Below, one piece after another: positions 57,403 through 64,000 of a stretch of 64,000 bases of DNA; the stretch's first letter is position 1, and each line of letters starts with the position of its first letter. The DNA comes from Paramarasmius palmivorus. Lineage: Eukaryota; Basidiomycota; Agaricomycetes; Agaricales; Marasmiaceae. Both the position numbers and the translations under genes were made by a program. The stretch lies in NCBI GenBank assembly GCA_037176845.1, contig JAYKXP010000040.1, positions 310,001-374,000 of the forward strand, read 5' to 3'. The notes under the pieces were generated by a model. That model saw only the letters and a program-made list of their open reading frames with translations, had not been told where the DNA came from and ran no database searches.

Positions 57403-59442
57403 TTATTGAGATCTCGAACGAACAAACAAAGGTAGCATTGGTCCCTCTTCTTCTCTCCCAGCTACATTGGGAGTAGTGATCACTACCATGACACCATCTC
57501 TGATATCCACGCCTTGAGGCAATTCAAACTGGAATTGTTCCAGTAAACCAGCTATGAGGGCATGCAACTCCATCAGAGCAAAGCGCCATCCAAGACAGCC
57601 TTTCGATCCACCACCTAAATTAGTCAGGGTAATGATCAATCTCCGAACCAGAAGCAGAAACGGGCCGGACGTACTGAATGTGAGAAGGCTTGATACCATG
57701 CCGACAGACACCGTGCTGTCAAGGGAAGCAGGTTCGAAGAAGCGACCTGGGCTCCACTTATTTGCATCACTTCCCCATACACTCTCTAGTCTGTGACACT
57801 GCTCAACTACTAGAACCAGGAAAGTTAGTGCGTACCACTCACCTATTGTACATAGCAACGTCGATGATGACCGTTTGACCGGGTACAATTTGCGCACAAT
57901 TGACGTCCGCACCACTGTATGAGCATATTGGGTAATGAAGCGGCAGTATATCGCGATATGATGCCGTTCGTCGAAGCTGTGGGAGGATGGGGTGTAGACG
58001 AAGAGCTTCCTGAACATTGACCTCATCAGTGATGTTGTAATGAGCGAGGAACCAACGAACCTTAACACAAGCACCAAGCCAACCATCGGCCAGTTCGTCG
58101 TAATCCTCAGCAGTGAAGCCTGCTCCGCCTCTTGCGCGGATTTTCATGATGTCGTGGTATACCTTTTGTTGGTCTGCTGGATGCTGGCTGAGCTCGTACA
58201 GTATCCATGCAAGCGAATACCCGGTCGTGTGATGACCTGCTTGGACGAGCGTCGATATCTGGGAGGTGACTTCATGTTCGGCGAGTCGCTTCTTGGGATC
58301 TTCCGCCTGGTTAGCCTTGACTAGCCAGGTCCTCATCAGGATTCCAGTCATTTCCACAATAGGTAGACTCACCCAGCACGCTGAGAATGTCTCTTTCTCC
58401 CGAAGTAGGCTCGGCCCCACTATGTCCTGATAGTGTATCTGATCTCCGCATAAACTCATTGGCCTTCCTACTGGAAACCTCGAGATAACGCATTGAAAGC
58501 CTATCGACATCCACGGGAAAGTATTTGGCCTGGAATTGTCCAAAGCTACGAGGTAGATGGCGGATAGCAGCTTGTAATAGGGTTGTCGGGATCGAAGGCG
58601 CGAGGCCAAGATTTCTGTCAAGATTGGTGAGTCGTGTATCACAGCTATGAGGCACTGAGGCCCACTCAATGGCGTGAAGTGCTTCTGTTAGTTCGTTGGG
58701 TATGTTTTCTAGCGCGCCAAATTGATAGCTGAACGAAGCTACAGATATCAAGCTGTTAGTGACATATTGTAGCATTGGGGAGACAGGTGACACGTACTTT
58801 CTCCAATGATATCTAGCGTCACTTTGTGGCACCATGGAACAACGTCGATGATATGGCTCCCACCTTGTAGCTGTTCAGTCCACTTTTCTGAGAGCTGAAG
58901 TTGATTGTCAGGAAAAAAACCCATATCAAGAGACCTAAACCAACCTTCTCGGCGTATTGCTGAAACAGCGGTATGAAGCTCTTCATGTGATTGACCGAGA
59001 ATGCTGGGCTAAGCACCCGACGATGACGCTTGTGTACGTCTCCGTCAGCCCATAGGACGCCTCGCCCGAATAGTAGTTCGTAAAATTTCTTCGTGTCCTT
59101 GCTGGCAGGGTATCTGACTACATGCTCGTGGATGATGTGGTGTATTGCACGGGGGTCACATGTTACTAAGATAGCTTCCTGTGGGAGAACGAATCAGAAT
59201 AGTGATAAAAGGAAGCTAAGAAGACGCACTCCAAAGCAGCCAGGGATCTGATAAGTCGTCCCGTACTCCCTCGTCCACTGGAAAGTGAGTTTGCCGAGTT
59301 CTCGCTCTGACTGTAGCTTATGTTCAACACCGAGCAAGTAACCTTCTCCTTTAGGCCCACGAATGCCATCGAGACGCTTTCTTTGGAGGAGGTATGCAAA
59401 GGCAATGAATAGTAGGGACGCAACAATGACGGTGTTGAGCAT
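57403..59442 (-). CDS. Cytochrome P450 (P450-2), one apparent frameshift
   Basis: Paralogue of P450-1 with the same exon plan. It has a membrane anchor (MLNTVIVASLLFIAFAYLL), AGHHTT in helix I, EALRLHP in helix K and a heme loop FSGGSKGCLG followed by WRFALMEL. Exon 1 is 59442-59230 and exon 2 59178-58945. Exon 3 (58895-58798) should be 97 nt by comparison with P450-1 but is 98 nt: the C run at 58859-58862 (G on the coding strand) has one base too many, moving LSEKWTEQLQ out of frame with DVVPW. Otherwise the gene looks intact, so this is either recent loss or a sequence error. Membrane-bound monooxygenase; substrate unknown. Confidence 0.8.
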
Positions 59443-60521
59443 CGTGGAGCGTGGGAGAGATGTCTCAACGACGTTGGCATGACTAAGGTCGACAGATAGT
59501 GGGAAGGGAGACGCAATGATGACGATTCATGGGGAACCGAGCTAGATTCGAGTACGCCGCCGTCACTTCAAGATAGTGAACGTATAACGTACAAAAGTGG
59601 CGAAGAATGAGTGATGGAGGTTTTGTAACATATACTAAAATCTGGTCAGAAATGTGGAATGTCATCAAGGCTGGCATTCAACGTACCTGGCCCTTTGAAT
59701 CCGAAGGTCAGTACTCTAGGATACATATAACTTCCTTCCCCTGTACCATAGCCAAAGTTCGTGGCCTGAAGTCGATAACCTCGACGTTCAGAGCCACTGC
59801 ATACCACACCTTTCCGCTTAAGCACCCCCTTTGCGTCACCTCTGAAAATGTCGGCATCTCGTCTGTTCCTTCCATGCAAAAAAACGACTGCACCCGATAA
59901 GTTGGCAATGGTTGGGTAGAGCAAACGACGAAACGTGACTGTTGGCATGTGTCACGCAGACCAGTCTAGGCAACGACACTCATGATGCTCAAAGCCCGAA
60001 CCGCGCTTTGAGAGCTGAAAGATGTGTCAATTTCGAAAAATATGATGATCTCGAGAGCACGCGTACCCCTGGATACCGCGTTATATCCTCTCGAATCATT
60101 CTCTGCCTAAGGACATCCGTCCCAGGCTCCAGCCGACGCGTCGACAACGTGATTTCTCTTCATTGCGTTAATGAGGGGATGTCGGGGTATATTGTAAGGC
60201 AGGAGATAACGCATATTTGTCCAACGCCTTGAACAGAGCTGGCTGGTGGAGGGCAATAGTAGGATTTATGGTAGTGGTATGCAGAAAAGAGGGAGGGCGT
60301 GAGAACGCTACGTTAAATTCGAGGATCTTATCTTATCATGTCTCCATCAGAAACGCTACTTAACCCCACGTCAAAGGTATCAAAGGTCCGGTATGGTTAC
60401 GTATCAATATCCCTTACTTTTCGCAACCATCACTGACTGGAATTTGAAAAACGGGCAGGTTGGTGTCCCGGATTCTAGTCTATTCAGCTAGTGGCCCTCT
60501 ATCTCATTTCTTAAGGTACAG
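59443..60521. other. No confirmed gene
   Basis: About 1.1 kb between P450-2 and the F-box gene. A 100-codon minus-strand frame from ATG 59948 to 59646 has no recognised domain and could be chance. Confidence 0.4.
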
Positions 60522-61991
60522 ATGCAGCTCAGCGACAGTGAAGCAAATCATCTGCTTCGCAGCGGCTATCGACTTTCCGAAAGTCAGGCTCAGGCATACA
60601 GGACTCACCTTGCGTCTACAACAAAGAAATGCCCTGAGCGCTCTCTGTATCAGGCTCTTCTTTCTCCAATTCGGCGTCTTCCTCCAGAACTCCTCTCTCG
60701 GATTTTTGTCCTCACGGACTCCACAGCGGTGGTGGCCCCTCGAAAATGTGAATCTGAGGCTATGGTTATCGCCTCCGTGTGCGCTTATTGGCACACAATC
60801 TCCATGCACACCTCGGAAATGTGGGGGAATATACTCCTCAAAATTACATCCGGAGTCTACCCCAGGGACATACTCACGTTCTTCGAGCTGCACCTTGAGC
60901 GTGCCCGACTGTTTACGGTCGCCTTGGGCCTCGAAGGATGCGAAGATATTGAAGAATGGCGATCGTATTTTCAAAATGCCGTAAAGAACATGGTTGGTCC
61001 GTCCACAACGCAAGAAAGGCTACTGAAGGTCATGATGCAGCACGCAGATCGCATCCAGTCCTTCTGTATCGGTTGTAGTGGCTCAGTCGATGATGTACTC
61101 ACCGAGGAGTTGCTTCTTCCCTTTCTCAACCATTATGTTCCTCATTTTCGCTCTCTCGAGAATCTCGAGTTTATAATATTCACCTTGAGGCCCGTTGCAC
61201 ATCTTCTGGATCCCTTCTCCTCTTTCTCGGGTCTTAAAAGGATCCATTTATCCCACATCGACGTTCCGGATGACCTAGCCTTGGCGACACTTTTTCCATT
61301 CGAAAATCTTACTTCTCTTGAAGTGAGTTGGACATCCACAGCTGTAGCTGCAATGCTACTACAGCGCTGTCCAAATTTGACTACTGCCTCATTTGGCATA
61401 GCTTGTCTGCCTTCGTCTCAATCGAAAGATACCCTTGTTCTTCAACACCTTCAATCATTAACGATATCACTGGACGACGACGAATGGAGTCCCGAGATTC
61501 TAGGCCTCTCCATATTCATTGCCTCTCTCAAACTCTCGTCGTTGAGACAGTTCACGCTTCTAGGCGTAGAAGACCCGAGCGACAATCACCCATTCCCGAA
61601 GAGCTTCATACCCTCGATTACTCACCTCCTAACCAACGTGGAAGTATTTCACATAGAGAGAGTGGATGTTGATTTAGCTTCACTGCTGGCAGGGATGCTT
61701 CGTCTCAGGGAATTGGTGATTGGCGGAACCGGCGAGACGATCAGTGTGGGGTTTCTTCGTAAGGTGAAGCGGCTCAAAGCGATGAGGCTGTTGTTATCTG
61801 GAGACCTCTGGACGAAGGAGCATACGAACGCGCTCGCTGAATCGGGAATACAATCACTCTACATCGAGCTTAATAGCGAGAAGGTCGATTTAGATGTATC
61901 AGCGTTCGGGGGAATTCCAGCGGCGAGGGTCGTGCAAAAGCAGAGTAACGGAGAGATGAAAGTGCTGATGGGGTACGACATTGTGGTATAG
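60522..61991 (+). CDS. F-box protein with leucine-rich C-terminal region, single exon
   Basis: An uninterrupted 489-codon frame from ATG 60522. An N-terminal coiled stretch (residues 1-40) precedes the F-box-like motif SPIRRLPPELLSRIF (about 47-61), followed by VCAYWHTISMHTSEMWGNI, the standard second half of the basidiomycete F-box. Residues 200-470 contain leucine-rich-repeat-like strands (LTSLEVSW, LQSLTISLD, LRELVIGG). F-box proteins recruit substrates to SCF ubiquitin ligases. Families like this are strongly expanded in mushrooms. Lack of introns sets it apart from its neighbours. Substrate unknown. Confidence 0.85.
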   Translation: MQLSDSEANHLLRSGYRLSESQAQAYRTHLASTTKKCPERSLYQALLSPIRRLPPELLSRIFVLTDSTAVVAPRKCESEAMVIASVCAYWHTISMHTSEMWGNILLKITSGVYPRDILTFFELHLERARLFTVALGLEGCEDIEEWRSYFQNAVKNMVGPSTTQERLLKVMMQHADRIQSFCIGCSGSVDDVLTEELLLPFLNHYVPHFRSLENLEFIIFTLRPVAHLLDPFSSFSGLKRIHLSHIDVPDDLALATLFPFENLTSLEVSWTSTAVAAMLLQRCPNLTTASFGIACLPSSQSKDTLVLQHLQSLTISLDDDEWSPEILGLSIFIASLKLSSLRQFTLLGVEDPSDNHPFPKSFIPSITHLLTNVEVFHIERVDVDLASLLAGMLRLRELVIGGTGETISVGFLRKVKRLKAMRLLLSGDLWTKEHTNALAESGIQSLYIELNSEKVDLDVSAFGGIPAARVVQKQSNGEMKVLMGYDIVV

Positions 61992-62141
61992 AGGCGAACC
62001 TAGGGCAAGAGGAATTGAAAAGTAGACTTGATGTGCAAGGATGCCCATCGTCATGGTTCATGATAATATTATCTGGTCTGGAGTGGGGCGTATATAACGG
62101 TTTCACATGTATGTATGTCGATAATAATCGGGTTGTTAATA

Positions 62142-64000
62142 TTATACGGAATCCTCCGTCGTCTTTGCCATACCCATAACGATGGGCACGCGAGGAGCTT
62201 CTGATCCTGCCGACGAGGAAGTAATGGGAGTCAAGTCCCATGACCCCTCTTTGCCAGCGTCAGAGAACTCAAAGGTCTGAATTAAAATGGCCAAAACGAC
62301 CTCTACAGCGAAAATGAGGAAGGATAAACTCTGCAAGAAAATAGAGTCACTTACTCATCTCTAACTGTGAAAATTTGAAGCCGCTACATAGAGATTAAGA
62401 TCAACGCTGAGGAGTGAAACATAATAAGAGAACCATACATGCATGATCTCTGTCCGGCGCTGAATGTCATTCTGAACAAGAGAAAATAAGTATTGAGAAC
62501 CAAGTACAGAATATACCGAGTGATACTCACAAGTGAGAATATACTCCTGGCATATTCGCGTCCGTCAGACTCGCCGGTAGAGGCTGTAGCCACCTCTCCG
62601 GCTTCCAATCTGTTGCATCTGGGCCCCAGAGATCCTGGTTGCAGTTAGTGTTCAAAACAGAAACATGGACCACCGTGTTTTTGCGGATAAAAATCTCTTT
62701 CATGAGAGAACCGTTGGTGCCAACAGCTGGTTTATGAAGTGGAAGAATGATATCGTGCTTTGCTACGCGTTGCATTCGAGGGAATGGAGGATGCCTTTCA
62801 CATTGAGGTAAGGTTGCGAGGCACAGATCGGACATAGGAAATATTCGGCTTACAGTCGCAGAGTCTCCCGACAAACCGCATCCAGGAACGGCAAGGATAC
62901 CAAGGTTTCGTAGGATGCATCCCCGTCCTTGAAAGCTTCGTTAATTTCCTCGCGTAGTCTATTTTGAATGTCAGGATAGAGAGCCAAGAGTCGCAGAGTT
63001 GAGGATAGCGCGGTCTGCAAACTCTCGGATAAGTAGTCAACTCGGGAATAGATAAAGGACGCACAGATGTGGTATCTGTAGCTGCACTTATAAGAATCCT
63101 ACGGTCCGAGAACATCAGGTGTTTTTGTTATGTTTCATTCGAATAGGTACGCACGTCATCTATATCGGCATTAAGCGAGTTATACGATCCAAATTGTTTG
63201 TTCAGCTCACCTGCGCCAGTAACTCATCTTTAGTCAACCGTTCCTCATCTGATGCTTTCATATTCTCCTTAACTGCGAAAGAGGTCCGCGTCAGCTACCC
63301 GTAGCATCCAGCCATGAAGTTTCACATACTCAGCAAACTCAACACATCTCTTCCACCACCGATCTGCCTCTTTACTTCCTCATTACCACCTTCCAGCGCT
63401 CGCACCCTGGCATCGAATATCCCCGTCGAGTACTTCCACAACTCGTCAGAAGTGAATTTCATGTCTTGAAGCCCTTTCCACCATGGAAATAAGGTGCATA
63501 CGAACTGCCGAAAGCGGGATGTGCCAATACGGGATGCCCAAGGTAGAATCAAAACCATAGCCCATGCGATTCGTATGAAGTTGGGGCTGTTTTAGTCGAC
63601 GTCAGAAAAGAATAATTTGAAGAGTGAAGTGCACATGTACACCAAGGCCTTGATTGCATTCGCAAATGGATCCTGCCGGAGTTGGTCCCCGTCTTCGAGG
63701 TCGTCAAAGGAATAACCTAACCCGGCTTGTCCGATGAGTTCAAGAGCGGTTCGGCCCATCCAAGATGATATCTCGACCTTTAACGAGTGTAAGATATTGC
63801 TTTGAAATCCTTAACATGCACACCTCTGTTGGAGCTGCCTGTACTTTCTTGACCAGCGTATCGCGGAGCTATTCAAGGGCCCAAGTCAATTTGAGTCGGG
63901 TTCGCCAAGATATATTGTCAGACGTACCTTGTGCGCAATTTCATAGAATATTGGAACTACCACAGAGAATGTGAGCATGTACCCTGCCGAGAAAGAGAAC
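62142..64000 (-). CDS. Cytochrome P450 (P450-3), 5' end beyond window
   Basis: The gene runs off the right edge, so the N-terminal anchor is not seen. Read on the minus strand it includes helix-C-region sequence, SAATDTT in helix I (the acidic-Thr pair is present), ETLRLYPPFPRMQR (ExxR), KPERW, and the heme loop MTFSAGQRSC followed across an intron by IGFKFSQLEMK. The last exon is 62302-62142. A nearer AG at about 62326 would put the tail in another frame and must be skipped to reach KVVLAILIQTFEF. It differs clearly from the tandem pair and belongs to another P450 family. Probably ER-bound monooxygenase. Confidence 0.82.

Noticed and set aside
45312..62142. A defined secondary-metabolite gene cluster
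   Set aside because: P450s, transporters and an amidohydrolase are close, but no backbone synthase (PKS, NRPS, terpene synthase) is present.
62326..62350. A 24-nt intron in P450-3
   Set aside because: Too short, and it gives the wrong frame; extending the intron to the AG just before 62302 yields 52 nt and restores the conserved C-terminus.

Overview
The window looks like genomic DNA of a mushroom-forming basidiomycete (Agaricomycetes). Genes carry many introns of about 45-60 nt. There is a KDZ-type transposase with its cysteine-cluster domains next to a TET/JBP-like dioxygenase, DIRS-like tyrosine-recombinase retrotransposons, a basidiomycete-type F-box protein, P450s and multi-exon monocarboxylate-type MFS transporters. 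The species cannot be named from the sequence.

Layout. 1-8.8 kb holds two neighbouring DIRS-like retrotransposon copies. The first has Gag, reverse transcriptase/RNase H and a recombinase broken by a stop. The second has lost its RT, and its gag is split by a 643-bp inverted-repeat element. 8.8-20.1 kb holds one MFS transporter, an inverted fragment copied from its 3' end, a single-pass membrane protein, and two diverged copies of a segment that carries intron-containing tRNA-Val and tRNA-Ala-like genes. 20.5-22.5 kb is a flavin/NAD oxidoreductase gene with two apparent frameshifts.

22.7-38.4 kb is the main feature: a 15.7-kb element with about 44-bp terminal inverted repeats and a 67-bp palindrome near each end. 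It encodes five proteins: a cysteine-rich protein, a Ser/Thr-rich repeat protein and a KDZ-type transposase (CxC5/CxC6-like) on the + strand, and a RING-like protein and a 1,597-residue TET/JBP-like 2-oxoglutarate dioxygenase on the - strand. It ends 17 bp before the ATG of a decayed cupin-like gene, which suggests insertion into that gene's leader.

38.7-64 kb returns to ordinary chromosome: a small hypothetical gene, a tRNA-Leu, two multi-pass membrane proteins, two more MFS transporters of the same family, an amidohydrolase with one apparent frameshift, a short foldback element, a tandem P450 pair (one frameshifted), an F-box/leucine-rich protein and a third P450 cut by the window edge. The MFS, amidohydrolase and P450 genes could form a loose metabolic neighbourhood, but nothing in the sequence proves they work together. 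Exon boundaries were worked out by hand from GT/AG signals, frame and paralogue comparison.
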